NCBI GenBank assembly: GCA_002496805.1
Contig: DALO01000005.1
Span: 1-51,841, forward strand
Source: Methanobacterium sp. UBA353
GTDB lineage: Archaea; Methanobacteriota; Methanobacteria; Methanobacteriales; Methanobacteriaceae
Length of the DNA stretch: 51,841 nt
Reading direction: 5' to 3'
Below the pieces are notes generated by a model that worked only from the letters and a program-made list of their open reading frames with translations, was not told where the DNA came from and ran no database searches. Shown here piece after piece: positions 18,265 through 25,880 of this stretch. The position numbers and the translations under genes are program-made. Position 1 is the first letter of the stretch. Every line of letters starts with the position of its first letter.

Positions 18265-19029
18265 TTAGCCGATACTCGCGCCACCGCATATTGAAATGTA
18301 TTGTCCGGTAATTTGGCTGGCATCATCAGAGGCGAGGAATAATGCGGCATTAGCAATGTCTTGAGGCTGGGATATACATTTCAGTGGGATAACTTCTGTT
18401 AATTGTTCGAGCATTTCCGGAGTGCACGTAGATAAAATATCCGTTTGTGTCATGCCCGGCGAGACTGCGTTTACACGAACCCCCTTATCAGCCACGTTAA
18501 GTGCCATCATTTTCATCATGTGCAGTACGGCTGCTTTTGAAGAACCATAGGGAATACCGTCTTTTCCAGTCATAGCTGAAGTACCGGCCAGGGAAGCAGT
18601 AAAAATAATATTACCTTTTGTATTGATAAGTTCAGGCAAGGCTTTTTGTGCCATGAAGAAGGCAAATTTCAGGTTGGTATCTAAAATAGCATCCCAGAAT
18701 TCTTCGGTAATATCTCCTAATCCTGGTGGGGCTGACCTGCTCACGTTGGCTATGCCTGCATTGTAGTCCAGAACATCCAGCTTCCCATACTTGGCAATTA
18801 CAGCGTCTATTACTTCATTGCAGTTATCGATATCCATAACATCTAGTTTATAGAAGTCGGCCTTTCCTCCGGCCTTTGTTATCTCATCGACTACCTTTTT
18901 TCCCACTTCATCTCTACGGCCAGTGATGATGACTGTTGCTCCTTCTTCAGCAAAGCGTCCACCAATGGTCTTTTCAATACCGGACGTAGAACCTACCACA
19001 ATTGCAACTTTTCCTTCTAATTTACCCAT
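18265..19029 (-). CDS. Short-chain dehydrogenase/reductase
   Basis: This 254-residue Rossmann enzyme has the catalytic Ser in TASLAG and YGSSK as the Tyr-x3-Lys pair. The C-terminal ALFLASDDAS tail is shared with the broken SDR at 17321. The usual TGxxxGxG cofactor loop is altered: it reads VGSTSGIE, with the last Gly replaced by Glu and the first Thr by Val, which may change or weaken NADP binding. AGGAG stands about ten bases before the ATG. Its own terminator lies just downstream. With the F420:NADP oxidoreductase 57 bp upstream on the same strand, an NADP-linked reaction tied to F420 is a reasonable inference; the substrate cannot be named. Confidence 0.87.
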   Translation of the reverse strand: MGKLEGKVAIVVGSTSGIEKTIGGRFAEEGATVIITGRRDEVGKKVVDEITKAGGKADFYKLDVMDIDNCNEVIDAVIAKYGKLDVLDYNAGIANVSRSAPPGLGDITEEFWDAILDTNLKFAFFMAQKALPELINTKGNIIFTASLAGTSAMTGKDGIPYGSSKAAVLHMMKMMALNVADKGVRVNAVSPGMTQTDILSTCTPEMLEQLTEVIPLKCISQPQDIANAALFLASDDASQITGQYISICGGASIG

Positions 19030-19086
19030 TTTCTCAATTCTCCTATTTCTTTCTAATTTTTATAAAATCAAAGAAAATTTTTTGGC

Positions 19087-19770
19087 CTAATACAGTCTGC
19101 ATTCTGGATTTATACCAGTTAATCGAATTCCAGCGTCTTTACAGGTTTTTTTGATGTTGAGTCCAATGAGTAGTGGTGTGATTTTTTCGATGATCTGGGC
19201 TCTTTCTAAAGGTCCGCAGTCAACGGTCCTGATGTCGGGTATCTCATCGATGAGTTTTCCCACTGTTTTTTTGGCTTCGGGATCGTCACCGGCTATGAGA
19301 CAATCGCAGTCAATGGGTTCGTTGAAGTTCATTAAAGCTCCGCTGCTGATATTGTTGAAGGCGCAAACTACTTTAGCTTCTGGTAAGATCTTCTGTGACT
19401 TTTCGGAAGCTGCACCATCAGGCAGATAAAGACATTTCGTGGGTGATCCGCCGATCGCTGTTTCTAAAGGTCCGGTAGGGTCTATTAATATTTTTCCAGC
19501 TGCACCTTCTTTAATGGACTTTAATGTTGCTACCTGGGCAGCCAGAGGCACAGTTAAAATCAGAACATCACCTTCAGCAGCTGCATCAGGATTTTCAGCA
19601 GCCTTAACATTTGGAACATCCTCTTCCAATAAATCTTTCATCTTATCTACTGCACCCTGAGCTTTTTCCATGGTACGAGAGCCAATTATGACATCTTCTC
19701 CAACCTGCACAAATCTTATGGCAATCCCTAATCCTTGACCGCCTGTTCCACCAATTATTCCGAGTTTCAT
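19087..19770 (-). CDS. fno: F420-dependent NADP oxidoreductase
   Basis: This 227-residue enzyme moves hydride between reduced coenzyme F420 and NADP. The NADP loop GIIGGTGGQGLGIA opens the protein. IIGSRTMEKA near residue 30 carries the Ser-Arg that reads the 2'-phosphate, and VPLAA and CAFNNIS fit the F420-binding cleft. Length and order match archaeal Fno. It is the first gene of a minus-strand group with the two SDR genes and is divergent from the HxlR regulator at 19985, which makes that regulator its likely controller. GAGG lies about ten bases before the ATG. Methanogens that grow on secondary alcohols need this enzyme to use NADP-linked alcohol dehydrogenases, which suggests why it sits beside SDR genes. 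Confidence 0.88.
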   Translation of the reverse strand: MKLGIIGGTGGQGLGIAIRFVQVGEDVIIGSRTMEKAQGAVDKMKDLLEEDVPNVKAAENPDAAAEGDVLILTVPLAAQVATLKSIKEGAAGKILIDPTGPLETAIGGSPTKCLYLPDGAASEKSQKILPEAKVVCAFNNISSGALMNFNEPIDCDCLIAGDDPEAKKTVGKLIDEIPDIRTVDCGPLERAQIIEKITPLLIGLNIKKTCKDAGIRLTGINPECRLY

Positions 19771-19984
19771 CCTATCAAAACCTCTAATCGTTCACTCCAA
19801 TTGTTACTAAACCCTATCACTGAATCTAACTCTTATAACAGGGGAGATAATATTATGGAGGGCTGTATTCCAATAGATATTTGAAATATATAAAACGAGA
19901 AGTGATTTTTCAAGCACAAATATCTTAAAAAGGAACAGTATAATATACAATAATACCAGAAAATTAGGTACAGGAGGGTTTATT

Positions 19985-20400
19985 ATGGATGATTTGGTGG
20001 TTGGATATGATTCATGTGCTTTAGCTATGGGGCAGGATCTCATCGTGGGTAAATGGAAGCTTTCCATATTGTGGTACTTGGGTAAGGGTACCAAAAGGTT
20101 TAATGAGCTGTATAGTTATTTTAGGTATACATCTCGAAGTTTGTTCATCAGAAAACTCCATGAACTGGAAGATTCGGGATTAATTGAAAAAAAGTATACC
20201 CAGAAGTGCCCGTTAGAGTAGAATACTCTTTAACAGAAATAGGTTCAAAATTAATTCCAGTCTTACATGCCTTGATTGATTGGTCCAATGAATACATCGA
20301 AAGTCAAAAAGAAGACGAAATTTCCGGTGTCAGTTTTATCCATAACTCCCTGAAAGATAAATACAAAGGTTATAGAGGCGTTAGTATTTTAGTTCGATAA
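19985..20400 (+). pseudogene. HxlR-family regulator, frameshifted
   Basis: The first part (19985-20221) reads DSCALAMGQDLIVGKWKLSI, then the winged-helix core KRFNELYSYFRYTSRSLFIR and KLHELEDSGLIEK. The second part (to 20400) has VRVEYSLTEIGSKLIPVLHAL and the tail. They join at an A7 run (20187-20193); eight A would give IEKKVYPEVPVRVEYSLT and 138 residues. The N-terminal Cys and the KW...IL core are typical of HxlR/MarR-like repressors that sense electrophiles or redox state. It is divergent from fno across a 214-bp gap, so it probably controlled the fno-SDR group. As written, only a 78-residue protein lacking the wing would be made. Confidence 0.78.
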
Positions 20401-20421
20401 ACCGATCGGATATGATAAAAA

Positions 20422-20805
20422 TCAACTAATTACTATGATTCCTTTCTTGCCCTTAAAATCAGAATCAAAGCTAGCTATTTGGTGAATTCCAAAATCTTCC
20501 ATTATTGCTAGGTACACAGCATCAAAAAAGCTTATTTCACCATCATATTTTATGAAGTGTTCAAATGCGTTGTCAAACAGGTGACTGTCTTCTGCCGTGG
20601 TGAAATCCTTTAAAGTGTCGTATATTTTTATTATGTCCTTTGTTTCTAATTTCTTTTTTAAAACAGTAATTGTTTCGGCGACAACTAATTTAGAGATTAG
20701 TTTTTCTTCGTTTTTAATAATTTTAGCTATTTCAACAGCTCTTTCGTGGTTTTCTTCTCTATTTACGAAAAAAGCAATTAAATAACTGGTATCTAAAAAT
20801 ATCAT
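20422..20805 (-). CDS. vapC: PIN-domain toxin VapC (locus 4)
   Basis: This 127-residue PIN ribonuclease has acidic residues in FLDTSYL, VAETITV, ISFFDAVY and SFDSDF. It overlaps the preceding antitoxin gene by four bases. The toxin resembles the three VapC proteins at 9.8-11.6 kb but pairs with a ribbon-helix-helix antitoxin instead of an AbrB type, so partner exchange has occurred within this PIN group. No damage is visible. Its RNA target is unknown. Confidence 0.88.
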   Translation of the reverse strand: MIFLDTSYLIAFFVNREENHERAVEIAKIIKNEEKLISKLVVAETITVLKKKLETKDIIKIYDTLKDFTTAEDSHLFDNAFEHFIKYDGEISFFDAVYLAIMEDFGIHQIASFDSDFKGKKGIIVIS

Positions 20806-21065
20806 AGTTCACCATTTCTCAACCTTTTTACCTCTTCGGTTGCATTAAATGGTTCTTTTGCAGTTACAATCCCCGCCAACCTTAGAAAATTATCTCCTTT
20901 TGTTTTTGCCTGCTTTTTTTCTTCTTTTTCAAGCAATATTCCCTTTTTCAACAACTGGTTTAACATTTCTGTCTGCGTTGTTTCTTTACTATTTGCTAAT
21001 GACTTTAATTCTTTTAACAGATCTTGTTCGATGTTCATGGTTGTTTTAACTTTTTGAGTCGACAT
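20802..21065 (-). CDS. Ribbon-helix-helix antitoxin of VapC
   Basis: This 87-residue protein has a ribbon-helix-helix N-terminus (KVKTTMNIEQDLLKELKSLA, then NSKETTQTEMLNQLL) and a charged tail ending NATEEVKRLRNGEL that should bind the toxin. The ATG at 21065 is chosen over one at 21080, because GAGATCC precedes it and the core RHH strand then starts at the usual place. Family knowledge: such antitoxins repress their own operon, and repeated half-sites lie directly upstream at 21085-21114. Confidence 0.82.
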   Translation of the reverse strand: MSTQKVKTTMNIEQDLLKELKSLANSKETTQTEMLNQLLKKGILLEKEEKKQAKTKGDNFLRLAGIVTAKEPFNATEEVKRLRNGEL

Positions 21066-21084
21066 GGATCTCAACCCCATATTG

Positions 21085-21114
21085 TATGGTAATATGTATG
21101 GTTATTTTACCATA
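21085..21114. promoter_or_regulatory. Operator with three half-sites upstream of RHH-vapC
   Basis: TATGGTAA (21085-21092), TATGGTTA (21097-21104) and the inverted TTACCATA (21107-21114) lie between a TATA-like ATATTTATATGG (minus strand) and the antitoxin start. Spaced direct and inverted octamers are the usual binding pattern of ribbon-helix-helix repressors. Confidence 0.6.
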
Positions 21115-21227
21115 TAAATATTCATTTTTGATTATCCTCTTACCCAGTATGAAGCTACAGATCTTCCAGTAAAACTGACTTCCTATTAAAAGGATTTTTA
21201 GATACAAGTTTTATCTAGGTGCTATTG

Positions 21228-21509
21228 ATGATGGTCTTGGACTTAATAAAGGATCATGAAAATGAAATAAAAAACAGGTATAGTGTTAGTAAAATAGGTG
21301 TTTTCGGTTCATACGTTAGGGGTGAGGAGAACAAATCCAGTGATATTGATATACTGGTAGAATTCCATGAACCAACACTACATACTTTCATGTGATTAGT
21401 CTTTTATTTGGAGGAATTTTTCGGTAAAGAAGTTCATTTAGTCACTAATAACGCGTTAAGCCCCCATATCCGTCCTAATGTTGAAAAAGAGATTGTTTGG
21501 TGTGAATAA
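21228..21509 (+). pseudogene. mntA: MNT nucleotidyltransferase antitoxin with in-frame stop
   Basis: The frame of 94 codons starts MMVLDLIKDHENEIKNRY and carries the nucleotidyltransferase motif GS-x10-DxD (GSY at 27-29, DID at 39-41). TGA at 21393-21395 ends it after 55 residues. The same frame continues LVFYLEEFFGKEVHLVTNNA to 21509, overlapping the toxin gene. GGA at the stop codon would restore a typical 93-residue MntA. The third acidic residue expected in the following strand (usually DLV) is His here (VHLV). Family knowledge: MntA adds AMP to a Tyr of the HEPN toxin to neutralise it. As written, the protein is truncated after the second motif. Confidence 0.82.
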
Positions 21510-21831
21510 GGGCACGGCTCTTCTGGAACATATTAAGGATGAAATTGATTTCCTTGAGCTTCAATTTTCAAAGAATACCAAGGAAGATCTTCTGTCTGAT
21601 CCATTATTGCAACGTGAAACAGTTAAAAGTCTTGAAATTATTGTTGAAGCAGTTCAAAATTTATCCGATGATTTTAAAGCTAATAATTCAGAGATAGAAT
21701 GGAAAAAAATCGCAGGGATGCGAGATAAATTGGTCCACCAGTATTTTGGTGTGGATTGGAATATTGTATGGGAAGTAATTCAAGAATGGATCCCAGAACT
21801 TAAAGAATTAGTATATAGAGTGTTAGGATGA
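21502..21831 (+). CDS. hepT: HEPN toxin HepT
   Basis: This protein of about 109 residues is all-helical. It has the HEPN ribonuclease motif RDKLVHQYF, which is RX4HxY with the Tyr that MntA modifies. The GTG at 21502 is chosen because it overlaps the mntA stop region by eight bases, as coupled pairs do, and gives the usual length; an ATG at 21478 would add eight residues. Unlike its antitoxin, the toxin gene shows no damage. Family knowledge: HepT is an RNase, reported to cut tRNA or mRNA, blocked by AMP added to the motif Tyr. An unneutralised active toxin should be harmful, so either the antitoxin is still made or HepT is inactive. Confidence 0.85.
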   Translation: MNKGTALLEHIKDEIDFLELQFSKNTKEDLLSDPLLQRETVKSLEIIVEAVQNLSDDFKANNSEIEWKKIAGMRDKLVHQYFGVDWNIVWEVIQEWIPELKELVYRVLG

Positions 21832-22252
21832 TTTTTTAATATAGAATTATATGATCTATTTTATATCATGTGATCAGTTTTGATCATTTATTTATACATA
21901 ATATAACTGTTTTTTATTTTTGCTAACGTATAATTGATAACAAAAATTCCGATTCAAATAAACCTGAAAAAATAGTCAAAAGTTACCAGATAAGTGTAGT
22001 TTAGTCTAATCATACCTACCCAATTTACAATATATTTGTTTAATGCTATAGTTTTCAAGTTTTACATTGCTATTTCACTGTTTAGATGAGATCGTATAGT
22101 AAATGTACTTAGGTAAACCATCAATTACGAAGTTTCTGATCAAATTATTTGAATTATTAATATTACTTAATTAATTAACACAACACGCTGTATGCCTTAT
22201 ATATCTTTCCATTTACGCCTAATTAGTAAGTAATAACCTACTTTAGGATCAA
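21832..22252. other. Intergenic region with one likely promoter
   Basis: The 421-bp AT-rich gap has no coding sense. A TATA-like CTTATATATC at 22195-22204 would start transcription near 22225 for the PAS gene. Nothing else is seen. Confidence 0.4.
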
Positions 22253-24577
22253 TTGAAATTGGTTGAGGTTATGTCAGAATCGAAGATTATTATAGCAATG
22301 GATGATGATTTAGAAACTGAAAAAATCAATAATATTCTCTCATCAAACTATTACCACACCTTACCATTACCACTTTCTGGAAAGAATAATTCCACACAGA
22401 CTGATGTAGATTTTGAACATTTTAATTCTGTTGATTTTGACTGTATAAATTCTGGTTCTGCAAATCTGGCTTTAATAGATGAAGTACTAATAAACAAGCC
22501 AGATATGGAGAATGTTTTGGAAAAAATTAATAAAAAAAATCCAATGTCTGTTGTTTGTGTAACTTCTGATTCTTGTAGTGCAGTTATTGATTCGGGTATT
22601 GCTAAAAATACATTATGCCTTCCCAGACCTTTTAATTCTAGAGAACTTTTATTAACCGTTGAAATGGCCTTTTACAAGATGAAAATGAAAAATGCACTTT
22701 CTGAAAGCGAAGACAAATATCGATTGCTAATTGAAAATGCAGATGATCCAATTGCTATTATAAACTACGATGGCCAGTTTCTCATGGCTAACCACAGTGC
22801 TGCCCTGTTTTATGGATACAAAAAGGAAGAATTCCTCAGTAAAACCATGTGGGATGTTTTCCCCCAGAAGAAGGCGGACTCCCATATGAAAACTATCCAG
22901 ACTGTTATTAAAACAGGGAAGGGCCAAATTATTGAAAAAGACACCAGCATTAATGGGAAGAAATATTATTTCAGCACCAACATTCAACCCCTGCCTGGGA
23001 AAAATGGTGAAGTGGGAAAAGCGCAGTTAATTACCCGAGATATAACCCCACTGAAGATGGCGGAAAGTGCCCTTAAAAAAAGTGAAAAAAAATTCCGAGA
23101 GGTTTTCAACAAGGCCAACGATGGAATATCCTTACACCTTGTTGATGAAAATGGGATGCCAGGTAACTTCACCGAAGTCAACGATGTTGTGTGCCGTAGA
23201 CTAGGCTACACCAAAGACGAACTCCTCCAAATGAGTCCTAAAGACGTGTTGAACGAAGATTCGAAGAATAATATCCCTGAAATCATGGAAGAACTAGCCA
23301 CTAAGGGTAAAGCAACCTTTGAATCCATTCTAATCACCAAAAATGGAAGCACTCTGGTAACTGAAATAAGTAACCATTTTTTCTATCTTGAAGGGAAAAA
23401 AATGATCATGTCCATAACCAGGGACATTTCCAAACGAAAACAAAATGAAGATGAACTCTTACGTATACTGGCCGGTATTGAGGGTACCGGAGATTCCATT
23501 GGAATATCTATGCCTGATGGTTCTCATTTTTACCAGAACCGATCATTCTCGGAATTGTTCGGATACACTGTCGAAGAACTCAATAAACCATTGCAAATAC
23601 TGACTCTTTTTGCAGATCAAAAGTTAGGAAACCATATTTTCAAAAAAATAATGGCAGGCAATGATTGGGATGGAGAGTTAGACATGGTCAATAAATCTGG
23701 AAATGTTTTTCCAGTTTTATTAAGGGCTAATTCCATTAAAAATAAAGAGGGGAATGTTATTGGTTTAAGTGGAGTGCTTAATGATATTACAGAACGGAAA
23801 AAGTTAGAAAAAATCCTGAAAACCAGTGAAAGAAGGTTCCGTAACTTGGCTGAAACTGCAATAGATGCTATAATCATTGTAGATATTGATGAGAAGATAA
23901 TATTTTGTAATCATAGCTTGGAAAGAATCTTTGAATACCGTGAAGAAGAAATTCTCGGTGAATATCTGGATACTTTGATACCTAAACATTATATTGAAGA
24001 TTTTCAAACTAAGTTAGATTATTACAATCAACATGAACTTGAACCAGGAAATATCATCGAAACATATGGGATGAGGAAAGATGGTAGTGAGTTCCCACTG
24101 GAAATGTCACTTAATACCTTGAAAACTGATGATGATATATTCACCACCTTCATAATCAGGGACATCACCCGAAGGAAGTTAAATGAGTTTAAACTAAAAA
24201 TGAGAGAAGACATATTCAAATTAATGTCCCAGAACATTGACGAAGCTTTCTGGCTCATCGACCCTTTAACCGGTCAGATCCTATACATGAGTCCCTCTTA
24301 CTATAAAATATGGGGTCAATCCATTGAAAACTTGTATCAAAACCCCAGATCATGGATTGAATCAATACACCCCCACGATAAAGACAAATTTGTATCTCAC
24401 ATTTTCGGTAAAAACGAAAAAACATCACAAAAAAGAGAAGCAATAGAATGCCGAGTTATTCGTCCTGATGACCAGGAAGTGCTGATTAGGGTAAGGGCCT
24501 TTCCAGTGATTAATCAGAACAAAGAGATTTTCCGTAGAGTAGGAATAGCAACTGATATTACCTCTACCAGAATTTGA
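22253..24577 (+). CDS. Multi-PAS sensor protein without output domain
   Basis: The 774-residue soluble protein starts with a degenerate receiver-like region (residues 1-145, ending in a helix leading to SESEDKYR). Five PAS domains follow, beginning near residues 155, 278, 400, 528 and 653, each closing with a PAC-type strand such as RDITPLK, RDISKRK, NDITERK or RDITRRK. No histidine-kinase, GGDEF or HTH domain follows the last PAS, so it has no visible output. TTG at 22253 has AGGATC before it; ATG at 22271 is possible. Family knowledge: methanogens have many such PAS proteins, thought to pass redox or ligand signals to partner proteins. No partner gene is adjacent. Confidence 0.85.
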   Translation: MKLVEVMSESKIIIAMDDDLETEKINNILSSNYYHTLPLPLSGKNNSTQTDVDFEHFNSVDFDCINSGSANLALIDEVLINKPDMENVLEKINKKNPMSVVCVTSDSCSAVIDSGIAKNTLCLPRPFNSRELLLTVEMAFYKMKMKNALSESEDKYRLLIENADDPIAIINYDGQFLMANHSAALFYGYKKEEFLSKTMWDVFPQKKADSHMKTIQTVIKTGKGQIIEKDTSINGKKYYFSTNIQPLPGKNGEVGKAQLITRDITPLKMAESALKKSEKKFREVFNKANDGISLHLVDENGMPGNFTEVNDVVCRRLGYTKDELLQMSPKDVLNEDSKNNIPEIMEELATKGKATFESILITKNGSTLVTEISNHFFYLEGKKMIMSITRDISKRKQNEDELLRILAGIEGTGDSIGISMPDGSHFYQNRSFSELFGYTVEELNKPLQILTLFADQKLGNHIFKKIMAGNDWDGELDMVNKSGNVFPVLLRANSIKNKEGNVIGLSGVLNDITERKKLEKILKTSERRFRNLAETAIDAIIIVDIDEKIIFCNHSLERIFEYREEEILGEYLDTLIPKHYIEDFQTKLDYYNQHELEPGNIIETYGMRKDGSEFPLEMSLNTLKTDDDIFTTFIIRDITRRKLNEFKLKMREDIFKLMSQNIDEAFWLIDPLTGQILYMSPSYYKIWGQSIENLYQNPRSWIESIHPHDKDKFVSHIFGKNEKTSQKREAIECRVIRPDDQEVLIRVRAFPVINQNKEIFRRVGIATDITSTRI

Positions 24578-24772
24578 GGATTATAAATTTAAAATAATGA
24601 TCTTATCACTTATTATTATGGGATAATGTTCCAAATAGGTAGGATGTGTATAATTTTTATCTGAACTTAGTTATTTGAATTCACATAGATTACCCGGTTA
24701 AATAAGGTTTTATTCTTTTAAAAGCATTGCCCACATTAATATTGTGATGATTTACACAGCAGATCAACATTT

Positions 24773-24790
24773 TTGTGAAATCTTTCACAA
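24773..24790. promoter_or_regulatory. Perfect palindrome, candidate operator
   Basis: TTGTGAAA-TC-TTTCACAA is an eight-base perfect inverted repeat; GTGAA also recurs at 24793 and 24816. It stands just upstream of a TATA-like AAAAATATAAT (24800-24810) and of the structured stretch at 24838-25004. Confidence 0.5.
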
Positions 24791-24837
24791 TCGTGAATGA
24801 AAAATATAATTGTTTGTGAATAGATTTAATGATTAGG

Positions 24838-25004
24838 GGTAAGTATCCAGTTAATTAATGAAAAAATTGCTTTATAATATGAATTTGCAAAAGTTCATAT
24901 TATTTCTTTGCAAACATCTGGATATTATCTTATCCACCACCCTAACAAACCCCTTGTCCTGAAAGGGAACATTCGCCGCCGTTCCCTTCAGGATACTTTT
25001 TTTT
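24838..25004 (+). ncRNA. Candidate structured RNA with terminator
   Basis: No protein is encoded here. TATCCAG (24844-24850) pairs with CTGGATA (24918-24924) and encloses ATAATATGAA (24874-24883) paired with TTCATATTAT (24894-24903). A terminator hairpin follows at 24956-24993 with T8. Together with the upstream TATA-like site and palindrome this looks like a discrete transcription unit of about 170 nt. It could instead be a regulatory leader of the gene at 25135, with the hairpin as an attenuator. No known RNA family is recognised. Confidence 0.4.
24956..25004 (+). terminator. Strong hairpin plus T run
   Basis: TCCTGAAAGGGAAC and GTTCCCTTCAGGA form a stem of 13 pairs with one bulged A, followed by T8. 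It lies about 380 bp past the PAS gene, so it probably ends the RNA unit proposed at 24838. Confidence 0.7.
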
Positions 25005-25134
25005 AAATTTCAGATCCCATTACCTGAATGATATTAATCATATTTTTACGAGCAAAAGTGAAAATTATTTAATTGAAGATTTTATAATTAGTATAATTCA
25101 TCCCAATTTGATTAGTCACTTGAAGGTATAGAAC

Positions 25135-25524
25135 ATGACTGATAATATGGAATTTCCAGATGATAACCATGTAATTGCTGGTTTTAACTTAATCTGCCCT
25201 GAGTGCGGTATTGCAAATCCTGACGATGCTGATTGTTGTTTAGTATGTGACAGAGACTTAACTAACATCCTTTTATTTTTTGAAGATGACTTTTTCGATT
25301 TGGAGATAACAGAAAACTGCCTGATTGAATATCGAAAATCATTCTGGGGCACCCGTAGAACTGGTAAGGTCATTAAATATCCCTTAACTGAAATCAGTAA
25401 TATAGAATTTGGTTCACCCGTCAACCGTTTCAAATTCGATTTTGAAGGAAAACGACATGTCCTTCCCCTGAGAGAAAAAAACATGGATAGTGTAAAAAAG
25501 ATAATACCTAAAATAATTGATTAA
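25135..25524 (+). CDS. Zinc-ribbon protein with PH-like domain
   Basis: This 129-residue soluble protein has a zinc ribbon at residues 21-40 (CPECGIANPDDADCCLVC). A beta-rich region follows (residues 50-125: LEITENCLIEYRKSFWG, then KVIKYPLTEISNIEFG and the final helix), which resembles a PH-like fold. It is not recognised as a named family. It stands alone, downstream of the candidate RNA unit and facing the TPR gene. Its ATG follows GAAGGTATAGAAC, with GAAGG about nine bases away. Confidence 0.7.
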   Translation: MTDNMEFPDDNHVIAGFNLICPECGIANPDDADCCLVCDRDLTNILLFFEDDFFDLEITENCLIEYRKSFWGTRRTGKVIKYPLTEISNIEFGSPVNRFKFDFEGKRHVLPLREKNMDSVKKIIPKIID

Positions 25525-25621
25525 AATATCTTACAATTTAATTAATACTAGTTCTAGTGATTTTTATTTCAGGAACTGGAAATGATTTTTATAAAAATCA
25601 ATGATCAACCTAACCAAAAAG

Positions 25622-25630
25622 TATATAAAC
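25622..25630 (+). promoter_or_regulatory. BRE/TATA promoter without a gene
   Basis: ACCAAAAAGTATATAAAC is a close match to an archaeal BRE plus TATA box. The predicted start is near 25650, but no open frame follows on this strand before the convergent TPR gene. Confidence 0.55.
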
Positions 25631-25647
25631 ACCTAAGCATATAGTCC

Positions 25648-25850
25648 AAATGTGTGACCAGTACACATGGGATGGGGAATTTCGACAAAAATACCAAACT
25701 TTCCCTGTTAATGTACTGCGCACAACAAAAAACCTGGTTTTAACCTAGATTTACCACTATTTTTGGTTGAAACCAGATATAATATGCTTCCAGAGAATTG
25801 AAGCCATTTTTCCCCCCTACAAACCCCTATTCATCTCTGGAAGTATTATT
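25648..25850 (+). ncRNA. Candidate structured RNA
   Basis: Downstream of the promoter at 25622 three hairpins can form. ATGTGT (25650-25655) pairs with ACACAT (25663-25668). CTGGTTTTAACC (25734-25745) pairs with GGTTGAAACCAG (25765-25776), with one G-U pair. CTTCCAGAGA (25787-25796) pairs with TCTCTGGAAG (25834-25843). No open frame of note lies here. The RNA would be convergent with the TPR mRNA, whose stop is at 25881. It matches no RNA family known to me. Confidence 0.4.
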
Positions 25851-25880
25851 ATTATCATTTCCCATAATCATATTATTTAC

